A stretch of DNA of 50,202 bases from IMG/VR virus record IMGVR_UViG_3300045741_000124, positions 1-50,202 of that record. One strand, 5' to 3'. A program made the translations under genes and the position numbers. Positions within the stretch are counted from its first letter, which is position 1; the number at the start of each line of letters is the position of its first letter. The stretch is from a virus. The notes beneath the pieces are model-generated. The model made no database searches. It saw only the letters and a program-made list of their open reading frames with translations, and was not told where the DNA came from. Of this stretch, positions 33,265 to 40,406 are shown piece by piece.

Positions 33265-34913
33265 GCGAGTGCGCTCCCATAACCAGTGATCCCACGATCC
33301 ATCTCATTCCTCTTCCTCACCCTGTCCAGTTGCTCCCGCTCCTTCGTTGCCATTGGACGAGTGAAGAGTTGGGTGGCGTAGGCGAAACAATCCATGAGAT
33401 CGTTGGTGGCATCAGGCACCCCGAATAGCCCATACTCCTCAAGGAACTTAACCAGCCCCTTTCGCACATAAACCCGACCATCCGCGAACAGTGTCCCCGC
33501 CCACGCCCTGATGCGCTGGTCCTTCGTCTTTTGGGGCACCTTGAGTTTACGGATGGGTAGGTAGAGGGACCTCAATTTGGCCTTATCAATCAATAGTCCC
33601 TTGAGCACTGTGGCAAACATCACCTCCTCCACCCCTACCGCCTTCAAGTAACCCTTGTAGGTGTTGGTAAGGTCGAGGAAGTTCTCCACTGTCACTCGTG
33701 GATCTTCCTTCTTGGCATACTCCTTCAGCACCACGATCCGCCCCTTGGGATCAATCCCAGTGATGAGCATTGCATTGCGGCTCCTACCACTCTTGCTCTC
33801 AATCGCGGGGTCCCATGTGAGGTAGAGGTTGAGGTTGAGAAATGAAACGGGCTCCGGGTCGCCGTCGAATAGTACCCACGGCAAACCATTGGCGTCAACC
33901 CACATTTCACAATACTTAACCCACTCCATCTTAAAGTCAACGGCATCCGGATCAGCAGGGTTATTGAGTAGCTGGGCGCTGAACAATCGAGGACCCAGTT
34001 TCGCAAGCTGCCGCCCCAAGCTCTCGCGATCAAACCGCTCGGGCCACAGTGGTTCGCCGTTGGGGAAGCGGGCCAGTAGTTCCTTCACTACCTCGGGCAG
34101 TCCACGGGACTTGAACTCCCCCTCAATGTTGGGACCCCAACAGGAGCGACTGAAGATGGCGGTGGCGGGCTCGTTCTTGTGGATATGGTGGTTGAGATCC
34201 CTCATGGTCCACCGATTCCCCACCGCCACAATGATCCCCTCGGCTTCCGATTCGAGGAGCTTCTCCGTCAACAAGTAATACTCAATGGCCTTCTCAATCG
34301 CTGTCGGTGAATCGCAGTTCTCCTCGTTGATCATGTCATCCACGAACATTATGTCGTAGTGCCGACTCGTAGCCTTCCCCCCGCCGAGGCAATCAAAGGT
34401 GGGCTCCTTGGGGTTGTAGGCGCGGGGAACAATCCCCTCACTCTCATTCCACACTTTAGCGTTGCGGAAATCAGGGATCAACTCGGGGATGAGGAATTGG
34501 AACCACTCATTCCCCTCATATTCGCCCTTGGTTTCGCGCCAGAAGCGTTGCGAGTTGGTCATCGTCGAGGAGTAGAGAGCGTTGCGTAGTGATGGGTCCT
34601 CACCCCTGACGACTCGCCTCACGAGCAGCCAATTCGGCCCACCCTTCGTAACCATCGTACTCTTCATGAATCCCCGGGGGTCCTCAATCAGAGTGCGGCT
34701 CCCCGGGATCAATAGCTGGTGTTGGATGAACAAGGAGAGGGGGAGGTGGCAACTCGCCGTGATGAGGTTGCGGTTGGCGGGACGGGTGGTGAAGATGGAC
34801 TTGTTGAAGAAGTAGTGTGACTCCGCACACGCCTCCCGAATGAGATTCCACGTCGATCCGCCTTGGTCGATGGCGCGGAGGTCAGTCAGGGAGAGCTGCT
34901 CAAGAACCGACAC
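33261..34913 (-). CDS. terL: Terminase large subunit (550 aa)
   Basis: The ATPase and nuclease motifs of packaging motors are visible. Walker A is an EDPRGFMKST variant, Walker B is HYDIMFVDDMINEEN, the coupling region has AVGNRW, and the RNase-H-like nuclease starts LTWDPA and ends near PDATNDLMDCFAYA. It should pump and cut phage DNA at the portal. The start is GTG 34913 and overlaps the upstream stop. Terminase type (headful or specific ends) cannot be settled here. Confidence 0.93.
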   Translation of the reverse strand: MSVLEQLSLTDLRAIDQGGSTWNLIREACAESHYFFNKSIFTTRPANRNLITASCHLPLSLFIQHQLLIPGSRTLIEDPRGFMKSTMVTKGGPNWLLVRRVVRGEDPSLRNALYSSTMTNSQRFWRETKGEYEGNEWFQFLIPELIPDFRNAKVWNESEGIVPRAYNPKEPTFDCLGGGKATSRHYDIMFVDDMINEENCDSPTAIEKAIEYYLLTEKLLESEAEGIIVAVGNRWTMRDLNHHIHKNEPATAIFSRSCWGPNIEGEFKSRGLPEVVKELLARFPNGEPLWPERFDRESLGRQLAKLGPRLFSAQLLNNPADPDAVDFKMEWVKYCEMWVDANGLPWVLFDGDPEPVSFLNLNLYLTWDPAIESKSGRSRNAMLITGIDPKGRIVVLKEYAKKEDPRVTVENFLDLTNTYKGYLKAVGVEEVMFATVLKGLLIDKAKLRSLYLPIRKLKVPQKTKDQRIRAWAGTLFADGRVYVRKGLVKFLEEYGLFGVPDATNDLMDCFAYATQLFTRPMATKEREQLDRVRKRNEMDRGITGYGSALA

Positions 34914-35122
34914 TACTCACTCGTTGGGGCGTTGGTGGTGGTGGTGGAGGTGAAGTAGTAAGGCCGAGTGTAGTAGTTAGAGCGTCCACAAGTTGGGCAG
35001 TGACCACACGAGGGACACGGACTCGGGGCACCCCAATAGCCATAGTGGGGTCCCGCATTATACTTACAATCTGCCCGCGCCGCCGCCTCTCTCAGTTTGC
35101 TCATCGTATCGTCACTACTCAT
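34913..35122 (-). CDS. Small zinc-ribbon protein with Tyr/Thr-rich tail
   Basis: It has 69 residues from ATG 35122 behind GGGAGG. The order is a helix, then CPSCGHCPTCG giving four closely spaced cysteines, then YYTRPYYFTSTTTT. Directly before the large terminase, it overlaps it by one base. Role unknown. Confidence 0.65.
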   Translation of the reverse strand: MSSDDTMSKLREAAARADCKYNAGPHYGYWGAPSPCPSCGHCPTCGRSNYYTRPYYFTSTTTTNAPTSE

Positions 35123-35240
35123 CACTGTCCTCCCGTCGAGGGTCATACATCCTGCACTTACAACCCGGTGTTAAGCACTCCGCGCTCAACTCATGCTGAT
35201 GAAACTCGTGGCCACACTTACCGCAACTTGGATGTCCCAC
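35115..35240 (-). CDS. Small zinc-ribbon protein (41 aa)
   Basis: A frame from GTG 35240, preceded by GAAGGAGAAGAAGG, reads VGHPSCGKCGHEFH then CLTPGCKCR, a clear C-x2-C...C-x4-C-x-C site, and ends acidic. It overlaps the end of the upstream basic protein in another frame and the next start. The metal motif and ribosome site make it convincing in spite of its size. Confidence 0.65.
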   Translation of the reverse strand: MGHPSCGKCGHEFHQHELSAECLTPGCKCRMYDPRREDSDE

Positions 35241-35403
35241 CCTTCTTCTCCTTCTTCACTGTGGGCCGCCGCATCAGCCCCATCTGCATCATTGTCAATT
35301 GCACTTGTGAGCGCCCAGTCTCCGCCATCGCTTCCATCGCTGTGGCAATCCGCTCATCAAGTTCAACCTTCCTTCGCAACAGCTTAAGTGGATTCAGTGT
35401 CAC
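35218..35403 (-). CDS. Small basic helical protein (61 aa)
   Basis: Starts at GTG 35403 on the last base of the small terminase stop. The helix KLLRRKVELDERIATAMEAM is followed by a Lys-rich tail (TVKKEKKGG). It may assist packaging given its neighbours. No family recognised. Confidence 0.6.
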   Translation of the reverse strand: MTLNPLKLLRRKVELDERIATAMEAMAETGRSQVQLTMMQMGLMRRPTVKKEKKGGTSKLR

Positions 35404-35933
35404 TATCCCCTCCGTGTATCCAGTATCTCCCGCAGTGTTGCGGTGAGGTGCTCCTTCTTATCCCCACTCACTGTGAATGAAACCGATTGGATCTTCCTGA
35501 CCGGCGTATACCCAGCCTGTGCCAATAACTCCTTAGCCGCCGCCAACCTCACCTCACTCTTCCCCGAGTCCCGCAGATATGAGAGAGTGTCAATGGAGGC
35601 CGCGACTTGTGACTCAAACCTCAACCTCACCTCATCGGGGGTGGGGAGTGAATCGCGGACGAGATCGGTGAAGTCGGGGCGGTGCATCAACTCCGCCACT
35701 GCCGCTGGGGTTAGTCCCAACTCTGTCGCTGCTTCTTTTGGGGGGGTGCCGATAGCGATGAGTTGAGCAAGGGGGCGCAACTCCGCTGGCTCATCAACCA
35801 CCTCGGACTCCGGAATCAACATGGGTAGGTCGTCGGGGGTTTCGAGAGGGGAGGTGAGGGAGGAAGGTGGACCACCCTCAGTCGGGGAGACCAAGGGTGG
35901 CCCTGAGCGGAAGGAGGTGGACGGCGGAACCAT
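35403..35933 (-). CDS. Probable terminase small subunit (176 aa)
   Basis: A disordered Pro/Ser-rich start (1-45) leads to a helix-turn-helix (KEAATELGLTPAAVAELMH), a central helical region (SQVAASIDTLSYLRDSG) and a basic end. DNA-recognition HTH followed by an oligomerising helix is the small terminase plan, and it lies 0.5 kb upstream of the large subunit. It should recognise the packaging site. Confidence 0.7.
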   Translation of the reverse strand: MVPPSTSFRSGPPLVSPTEGGPPSSLTSPLETPDDLPMLIPESEVVDEPAELRPLAQLIAIGTPPKEAATELGLTPAAVAELMHRPDFTDLVRDSLPTPDEVRLRFESQVAASIDTLSYLRDSGKSEVRLAAAKELLAQAGYTPVRKIQSVSFTVSGDKKEHLTATLREILDTRRG

Positions 35934-35967
35934 TATACTCCCACCTCCCTAGAGGTGTCAACAAGCA

Positions 35968-36351
35968 TTACTGAGCCGCGTCAATCGCCTGAGCCTTCGC
36001 TGCGACGGAATCGTTGGAAGCGGTAGCTGAGGAGAGTCCCGTTGCGATGGAGTCGGCGGTGGCGAAGAGAGCATCAATCGCGCTCTGATTAACCTGTCCG
36101 CTGAGCGTCGCAATCTGCATCTTGAGGTTGTCGAGATCCGCACTAATCCCATCGAGGGCCGCACCCGTGATGGTGGCGTCGTTGGTGAGGGCGGTGATTT
36201 GGGGAGCAATGAGGTCGAGCTTAGCCTGAACATCTGCGAGAGTAGTCATGATTTGTCCGATCTGCCCGCTGAGCGAGCGCAATAGGTTGAGGAGATCCGG
36301 GGAGAGTGAGATGGTGACGTTAATGTTCACAGCGGGAGTATTGCACCCCAT
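35968..36351 (-). CDS. Coiled-coil protein, first gene of the virion arm (about 127 aa)
   Basis: A long heptad-like helix (LLNLLRSLSGQIGQIMTTL, ADVQAKLDLIAPQITAL, ISADLDNLKMQIATLSGQ) covers nearly the whole protein. ATG 36351 is the start chosen; codons to 36396 are also open and an internal GTG or ATG is possible because no strong ribosome site is seen. Function unknown. Similar coiled coils near terminase genes are common in phages. Confidence 0.55.
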   Translation of the reverse strand: MGCNTPAVNINVTISLSPDLLNLLRSLSGQIGQIMTTLADVQAKLDLIAPQITALTNDATITGAALDGISADLDNLKMQIATLSGQVNQSAIDALFATADSIATGLSSATASNDSVAAKAQAIDAAQ

Positions 36352-36396
36352 TGGGGAGAGTGCAAGCCAAATCGTCGAAATTTCCCGAGCGGCCAC

Positions 36397-36957
36397 ATTG
36401 CGGCCCCCCAGCCCGGGTGGTCATCTTAATATGCGCGAGCGGGACAGCCCAGCACGAGCAGTGCGGCGGGGGTGCCCACAGGGCGGTCAAGTTAGACCCG
36501 ACCCCAGAAAATTTAGCGCGCGGGAGGGGGTCATTGTTTGCGCGGTCGGCCGCCGGGGCGGGGGGGTGGCCGGGGTCGCGGCGGGAATGGCGGGCAGTCG
36601 AGCGGCGAGGCCGGAGCATGGGACCGACAATATGATACACTGACCGGCACCGCCGATACACACCGGGCGGTCAGTGAGGGCAAAGGGTGAGACGCTGACG
36701 CTGCGCATTAGGAAGGCGACCGTTGACCCCGCTAGTCCGTAACGGTATCGGGATCGCTCCTTGAGGGGCCACTCCGAATCGCTCACGGTAACGTGCCCCA
36801 CAGTATCAACCCCGGCGGGGGTCTCTCATACAATAACGTAATGAGGGGCGAACGCTCACCTAACGTGCGGGGTACTACGCTGGCTGACATTGACCATCAC
36901 GGTCCTAGTCAGTGGTGTAGTGCCACCGTACGCCACGGGACATGGAGATACACGACA
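36397..36957. other. GC-rich non-coding region between the two transcription arms
   Basis: Transcription diverges here. The sequence is unusually rich in GC and CpG, with G- and C-runs near 36530-36600. A TATGAT box (36631-36636) is followed at once by a perfect inverted repeat (36638-36676). A TACAAT box lies near 36829. Clear TTGACA partners are lacking. Open frames here look spurious. Confidence 0.5.
36631..36676 (+). promoter_or_regulatory. -10-like box followed by inverted repeat (candidate operator)
   Basis: TATGAT at 36631-36636 is a good -10 match. CACTGACCG (36638-36646) and CGGTCAGTG (36668-36676) are perfect 9-base complements 21 bases apart, starting where transcription would begin. 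A repressor covering the start site would fit. The -35 position is poor, so the promoter itself is doubtful. Confidence 0.35.
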
Positions 36958-37362
36958 ATGGCTACTGAAACGGAAGTTCAGAAGGCGATGCAGGACGCAC
37001 GTGAGGCCGCTGACAAGCGGACCGTCTTGGGTCCAACAGTCAAGACGGCTGGCCCGAAATCCAAGAACGCTGGCAAGACGGTTACGGACTACCTCACAAT
37101 CCCGATGCCGGCGGACGTGCAGGCGCAGTGTGACAGCGCCCTCACGGTCCTGCGCAAGGCTGTGGCGGGTGCTGATAAATGGATCCGTTCGCAGTACAAG
37201 GCGCGTCCTGGGTGCAAACTGGTCGTTAACCACAACAGTTTCGCGCTCGCAGGGCTGGCGAAGTTTGAATTGCAGTACAGTGTCGTCGAGGACGCGAACG
37301 CATCCAGTGATGTGGTGCGAGTGAACTTCGATTCACTCGGTACGTCGTGGGACGTGAAGTAG
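36958..37362 (+). CDS. Unknown protein, first gene of the rightward arm (134 aa)
   Basis: ATG 36958 has GGAG about nine bases upstream. The frame is open from 36793, but the earlier part is not protein-like. The N-terminus is charged and helical, the middle has LTIPMPADVQAQCDSALTVL, and the C-terminus ends in beta strands (KFELQYSVVEDAN, VVRVNFDS). No family recognised. Base use is C/CpG-rich, unlike the plus-arm genes after 38 kb. It is a single-gene unit with its own terminator and may be an early or host-directed protein. Confidence 0.65.
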   Translation: MATETEVQKAMQDAREAADKRTVLGPTVKTAGPKSKNAGKTVTDYLTIPMPADVQAQCDSALTVLRKAVAGADKWIRSQYKARPGCKLVVNHNSFALAGLAKFELQYSVVEDANASSDVVRVNFDSLGTSWDVK

Positions 37363-37374
37363 TAAGTTTCGAGG

Positions 37375-37421
37375 GGCGCGGTTCGGTTCGCCGGTTCGCC
37401 GGTGGATCGACCGCGCCTTTT
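37375..37421 (+). terminator. Rho-independent terminator
   Basis: GGCGCGGT (37375-37382) pairs perfectly with ACCGCGCC (37410-37417), with further pairing possible in the loop, followed by TTTT. It begins 12 bases after the stop of the 134-residue gene, so that gene is a separate unit. Confidence 0.8.
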
Positions 37422-37555
37422 CGATTCTGAGCAGCCTAGCCGGCCCGCCACGCGATTTTCTGTGACGGAGGGCTGGTTCGGGTCGGGTCGGGTCGTTTTC
37501 GCGGCCCGGGTGTGAAATTCGTGCCGTTTTGGCGCGGTTTCAATGGAGGTAGAGT

Positions 37556-37750
37556 ATGCAGTGTGAATGTAAGTATCGGTATTGCAGTGGTCATGATGGT
37601 AGTATAGATAACAGACTTGGACCCGTCCGTCTCTCTCCTGATACGGGCAAGCGGTGCCAAGTTTCTGCTGGACTACTCAAAGTTACTGAACCGGAAGGAT
37701 CATTAACATTGTGTAGACAATGCTGGAGAGATGTAATTTTCAGCAAATAG
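37556..37750 (+). CDS. Small Cys-rich protein (64 aa)
   Basis: ATG 37556 follows GGAGG. The protein begins MQCECKYRYCSGHDG and ends LCRQCWRD, giving five or six Cys and a His for metal binding, a type common among small phage proteins. It lies directly before the CCGAAA repeat array, so it is a candidate binder of that DNA, though this is inference. Confidence 0.65.
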   Translation: MQCECKYRYCSGHDGSIDNRLGPVRLSPDTGKRCQVSAGLLKVTEPEGSLTLCRQCWRDVIFSK

Positions 37751-37801
37751 CTGTTTCGGATCTTTCGGTAAAGTAACCCGAAACAACCTAAGTCATTTAG
37801 A

Positions 37802-37867
37802 ATCAACAGTTTAGAGTTAAAGAGCGAGATGTTTCGGATTTTAGGTCCGAAACTCTAAAGTGTTGAT
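37802..37867. repeat. Nested dyad I of the control region
   Basis: The outer arms ATCAACAGTTTAGAG (37802-37816) and CTCTAAAGTGTTGAT (37853-37867) match at 14 of 15 positions. Inside lies a perfect 8-base pair GTTTCGGA (37831-37838) and TCCGAAAC (37846-37853) with a 7-base spacer. The inner arm touches the outer right arm. Confidence 0.75.
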
Positions 37868-38034
37868 ACTATTAGACTTAGATAGGTATTTCGGAGAGAG
37901 AGAGAGACTAAGTTATGGTGTTAAATGTGTGTGAACTACTACAATTAATAGCCTCATTCTCTCCCTAAAAATATACTACCCGACTCGAACCCTACTACCC
38001 CCTCCAAAATCCGAAACACCCCGCTAACTCGTTT

Positions 38035-38107
38035 AGAATCAACAAGTTAATGCTTCGGCTCAAGTTTCCGAAACACCTACGGAATGAGCGGCTAACTTGT
38101 TGATTCT
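38035..38107. repeat. Nested dyad II of the control region
   Basis: AGAATCAACAAGTTA (38035-38049) and TAACTTGTTGATTCT (38093-38107) are perfect 15-base complements. The interior carries TCCGAAAC (38067-38074) and TTCCG/CGGAA arms. It shares the ATCAACA element and the CCGAAA core with dyad I, so the two are probably bound by the same protein. Confidence 0.8.
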
Positions 38108-38211
38108 GAAGGACTTAGCTATGGTTTGCGGTAGAATCCGAAACTCCCGAAATACCTTTACAGTTCATGGTTGTCCACCAATGTTCACACTCTCTCGAAT
38201 GGAGGTGCCAA

Positions 38212-38430
38212 GTGAAGATTCTGACTTACCACTGTGATGTCTGCGATAAGGATGTCTCGGAGGAGCGTGCGAGGAAGGATAGTGCGATCATGAGGAAGTG
38301 GTGGGAGGATAGAGTGTATGATAAGCCTCCCAAGATGGTTGCGGCTACTTACGACATCTGCCGCGATTGCTACGAGAACAAGATCATGCCTGTGGTAGCG
38401 AGGTATATTATCTTGAGGCAGACCAGCTAA
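38212..38430 (+). CDS. Zinc-ribbon protein (72 aa)
   Basis: GTG 38212 follows GGAGGTG, and an upstream in-frame extension to 38167 is less likely. CDVCDKDVS and then ICRDCYENK give two CxxC pairs around a Lys/Arg/Trp-rich helix. It is the first gene rightward of the control region. Function unknown, but DNA or RNA contact is plausible. Confidence 0.7.
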   Translation: MKILTYHCDVCDKDVSEERARKDSAIMRKWWEDRVYDKPPKMVAATYDICRDCYENKIMPVVARYIILRQTS

Positions 38431-38444
38431 CTGGAGGGAAGACA

Positions 38445-38609
38445 GTGAAAGATTCCACGGATGTAGTTATTGGTGCCACAGTGGAACGTGAGTTGTATGA
38501 TGCGATAAAAGATATCGCAGAACGTGAAGATCGCAGTATTTCCTCAGTGATTCGCATCGCTATTCGGGATTACATTAGAGTTCAGGTAACTCGTAACAGT
38601 AACTCGTAA
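38445..38609 (+). CDS. Ribbon-helix-helix DNA-binding protein (54 aa)
   Basis: GTG 38445 follows GGAGGGAA. A short strand (TDVVIGATVERELYDAI) is followed by a helix-turn-helix of RHH type (AEREDRSISSVIRIAIRDYI), matching Arc/CopG-family repressors, which dimerise and insert strands in the major groove. It lies 290 bases right of the CCGAAA array, making it the best local candidate to bind it. Direct evidence is lacking. Confidence 0.78.
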   Translation: MKDSTDVVIGATVERELYDAIKDIAEREDRSISSVIRIAIRDYIRVQVTRNSNS

Positions 38610-38624
38610 CGGGGTAGGAAAGAG

Positions 38625-38688
38625 GGTCTATCAAATTGGACTCCCCACAATGGAGTCCAGTTTAACAGACCTTCCCAATTGTTGGGAA
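38625..38688 (+). promoter_or_regulatory. Two tandem RNA hairpins in a spacer
   Basis: The first is a roughly 20-bp stem from GGTCT (38625) to AGACC (38671), with core GGACTCC/GGAGTCC, a 7-base loop and two mismatches. The second follows at once: TTCCCAA (38672-38678) and TTGGGAA (38682-38688) with a 3-base loop. The next gene's ribosome site starts two bases later. They may terminate, protect mRNA or control translation. Confidence 0.6.
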
Positions 38689-38701
38689 CTGGAGGTGTTC
38701 A

Positions 38702-38866
38702 GTGAGTGGAGTCCTTGATAAGAATGGGGTCCAGTGGGAACACTGTAGTGTGTGCGGGGGTTGGGTTGATCTCGATAAACTGCACTACGCTCCACACCCT
38801 AAGTATCCGAATTACCCCAAGGGTGTGGATCTGTGTGACTCGTGCTACAAGGAGACCCAGAGATGA
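38702..38866 (+). CDS. Zinc-ribbon protein (54 aa)
   Basis: GTG 38702 follows GGAGGTG. HCSVCGGWVD and LCDSCYKE give a clean four-cysteine ribbon, and the middle is Pro/Tyr-rich (HYAPHPKYPNYPKG). The stop overlaps the next start as ATGA. Function unknown. Confidence 0.7.
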   Translation: MSGVLDKNGVQWEHCSVCGGWVDLDKLHYAPHPKYPNYPKGVDLCDSCYKETQR

Positions 38867-38994
38867 TGACCAAGGTGTATCAGCGCGTTCCATCGACTAC
38901 CACTGATAAGGTGGTGGTGGTGGTAATGGTGGTGCTCAATGTCATGGTGTGGGGAGTGATTGTGCCGCTCGCCACCTACATGGCGGGGAGGTGA
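38863..38994 (+). CDS. Single-span membrane protein (43 aa)
   Basis: ATG 38863 is coupled by ATGA to the upstream gene. A hydrophobic stretch (KVVVVVMVVLNVMVWGVIVP) of about 22 residues spans a membrane after a short polar N-terminus. Small early phage membrane proteins can modify the host envelope. No homology claimed. Confidence 0.55.
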   Translation: MMTKVYQRVPSTTTDKVVVVVMVVLNVMVWGVIVPLATYMAGR

Positions 38995-38996
38995 TA

Positions 38997-39194
38997 ATGA
39001 CAGCACGGGAGGTGAGACAGGAGTTGCTCAACATTCTCCAGCACCTTGAGCATCACGATGAGGTGAAGGTGAATGCTACTATCATCATTACTCAGTGGGA
39101 GGAGGTGGGAGATGGTAGTGGGAATCGGAAGGTGGGGGAAGTGCTGAAGATCACTGAAGCGGACTATAATCCGTGGTGGGCAATGACTCGTTAA
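38997..39194 (+). CDS. Small protein, unknown (65 aa)
   Basis: ATG 38997 has GGGGAGG upstream. The N-terminal helix (AREVRQELLNILQHLEHHD) is followed by beta strands (KVNATIIITQWEEV) and an aromatic end. No family recognised. A 236-base structured spacer follows. Confidence 0.6.
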   Translation: MTAREVRQELLNILQHLEHHDEVKVNATIIITQWEEVGDGSGNRKVGEVLKITEADYNPWWAMTR

Positions 39195-39430
39195 GACTCA
39201 GCAATCCCCCACACTGGCATATTGGTGGGGTGAGCGAGGAGAGTCAAGGGTTATTGCCCATCCCACTGCCCCACTTAGTGAGGTAGTGGTGAGTAGTAGT
39301 AGTTGGGACATTAGGATGTAAGAAGAGCCATTGAGGGTGGACGCTGACGAGTGTTGTCACCTATATATGGTCCCCATGATTACTACTACTCACTACTGTC
39401 CCACTCTCGGGACTACTGGAGGGTAATACA
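39195..39430 (+). other. Structured non-coding spacer
   Basis: No gene is seen. The 13-base arms GTGAGTAGTAGTA (39289-39301) and TACTACTACTCAC (39381-39393) are perfect complements about 80 bases apart. GTCCC (39398-39402) and GGGAC (39409-39413) form a small hairpin, and a CCCCAC/GTGGGG hairpin lies near 39207-39231. The TTGGGAC after the left arm can also pair with GTCCC after the right arm. It could be an untranslated leader, an attenuator or a small RNA. Confidence 0.5.
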
Positions 39431-39607
39431 GTGAGCATGACCAAGCGTATCAAGCGCAATATGGAGCACGTTGATGGTACTACTCGTCAGCGGAAGTTGA
39501 AGCGATTCATGCGGGCACTGAGGAAGGCTAATGGTAATCCCAATGAGTCCACCAATACGGTGGGGGAGGTGAAGAGTGAAGGCGAAGAAGCAACTCAGAC
39601 AGCGTAA
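39431..39607 (+). CDS. Small basic protein (58 aa)
   Basis: GTG 39431 (or ATG 39437) follows GGAGGG. The Arg/Lys-rich helix (TTRQRKLKRFMRALRKANG) precedes an acidic tail. It overlaps the next start by 32 bases. It probably binds nucleic acid. No family recognised. Confidence 0.55.
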   Translation: MSMTKRIKRNMEHVDGTTRQRKLKRFMRALRKANGNPNESTNTVGEVKSEGEEATQTA

Positions 39608-39812
39608 GAGCGACCTGAGTGCGAGGAGAAGTGGACTGGTGGCAATGGATGGGGGCTATAGGCCACCCACTACCACCTACACCAAGTCCATGGCTCAGGA
39701 AGAGCAGGAACGGCTGATGCGGAATAGTGCCCGCAATGTCAGTGCAAGGCAGAGGAGAAGTGCGGGGAAGGCAAGGAATGGTGGTAAGCCCGTCAATGGT
39801 GGATGGGCTTGA
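39576..39812 (+). CDS. Small basic protein (78 aa)
   Basis: GTG 39576 follows GGGGGAGG. Arg/Lys/Gln-rich throughout (KAKKQLRQRKSDLSARRSG, RNVSARQRRSAGKARNGG) with a Tyr/Thr-rich stretch between. It is likely RNA- or DNA-binding. It ends in GGWA, though with no sign of ubiquitin-like structure. Confidence 0.55.
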   Translation: MKAKKQLRQRKSDLSARRSGLVAMDGGYRPPTTTYTKSMAQEEQERLMRNSARNVSARQRRSAGKARNGGKPVNGGWA

Positions 39813-39834
39813 GTAGAACGTGAGATGGCAGGCT

Positions 39835-39962
39835 CCCCGCTCTACAGAGTGTGGAGTGGGGAACCTAGCATCACACTTAAGTTAGCCCGAGTGCATGGAG
39901 CGTTGCGAGCAGCAGAAGTCCATGGCTACCTTGCCAGTTCATGGTGCAAGTGGGAACTGGCA
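39835..39962 (+). promoter_or_regulatory. Two hairpins in a 180-base spacer
   Basis: CCCCGCTC (39835-39842) pairs with GAGTGGGG (39854-39861) with one G-U, and TGCCAGTTC (39932-39940) pairs perfectly with GAACTGGCA (39954-39962), loop 13 bases. Neither has a U tract. The second lies just before a strong ribosome site, as in other spacers here. Confidence 0.5.
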
Positions 39963-39992
39963 CTACTAATACTATAGGAAAGGGGGTTGGAG

Positions 39993-40406
39993 ATGGAACT
40001 GATTAAGACTAGGCTGAAGGGTGGGCAGATTATATTTGCCCATCACTGGTCACAGTGCTTCGATAGTGCGAAGTGTTGCATTCATCGACCCTCGAATCAC
40101 CATATGGTGGAGTGGGAGCAGAATTGGCGCTCCGACCGCCATATGATGGAGAGGGTGTGTGAGCATGGAATAGGGCATCCTGATCCGGATGACCCCTCTA
40201 CTGATCGCATTCATGGGTGTGATGGGTGCTGTATTACGCCTACTTTCCCCAATACAACGATCAAGACAACGAGTAAGTTCACTCCCGACTCTGCACCTGA
40301 TTGTGAGACACCACAGCGGCCAGTAAGTGAGACTCTCCGTGGTAGGATGAGGGAACTGTGGTGTGGGTGTGTTGTGATCAGAGGGGAGAGGTGTGGGCAC
40401 AAGTAG
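39993..40406 (+). CDS. Cys/His-rich protein (137 aa)
   Basis: ATG 39993 follows GGGGGTTGGAG. It has many Cys and His (CFDSAKCCIHRPSNHH, CEHGIGHPDPDD, GCDGCC, WCGCVVIRGERCGH), suggesting two or more metal sites. I do not recognise it. The C-terminal CGC...CGH motif resembles other small proteins of this arm. Confidence 0.6.
   Translation: MELIKTRLKGGQIIFAHHWSQCFDSAKCCIHRPSNHHMVEWEQNWRSDRHMMERVCEHGIGHPDPDDPSTDRIHGCDGCCITPTFPNTTIKTTSKFTPDSAPDCETPQRPVSETLRGRMRELWCGCVVIRGERCGHK

Larger units (their letters stand above)
37754..38153. repeat. CCGAAA/TTTCGG iteron-like array (candidate origin or operator region)
   Basis: Ten copies of the six-base core lie in 400 AT-richer, gene-free bases. Forward TTTCGG copies start at 37754, 37763, 37831 and 37889. 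Reverse CCGAAA copies start at 37778, 37847, 38011, 38068, 38138 and 38147. Several extend to TCCGAAAC(A/T)C. A 13-base word TTTAGAATCAACA occurs at 37796 and 38032. Two long dyads enclose inner CCGAAA pairs (listed separately), and a GA run lies at about 37894-37907. The array lies where both gene arms diverge. Confidence 0.75.

Noticed and set aside
36487-36801. Minus-strand frame in the GC-rich intergenic region
   Set aside because: Pro/Arg/Ser-biased, no ribosome site and overlapping other open frames in all readings, which is typical of GC-rich non-coding DNA.
39967-39984. TAATACTATAGGAAAGG, resembling a T7-type promoter
   Set aside because: The central part of the T7 promoter is missing and no phage RNA polymerase gene is visible, so this is probably chance or a weak host -10.
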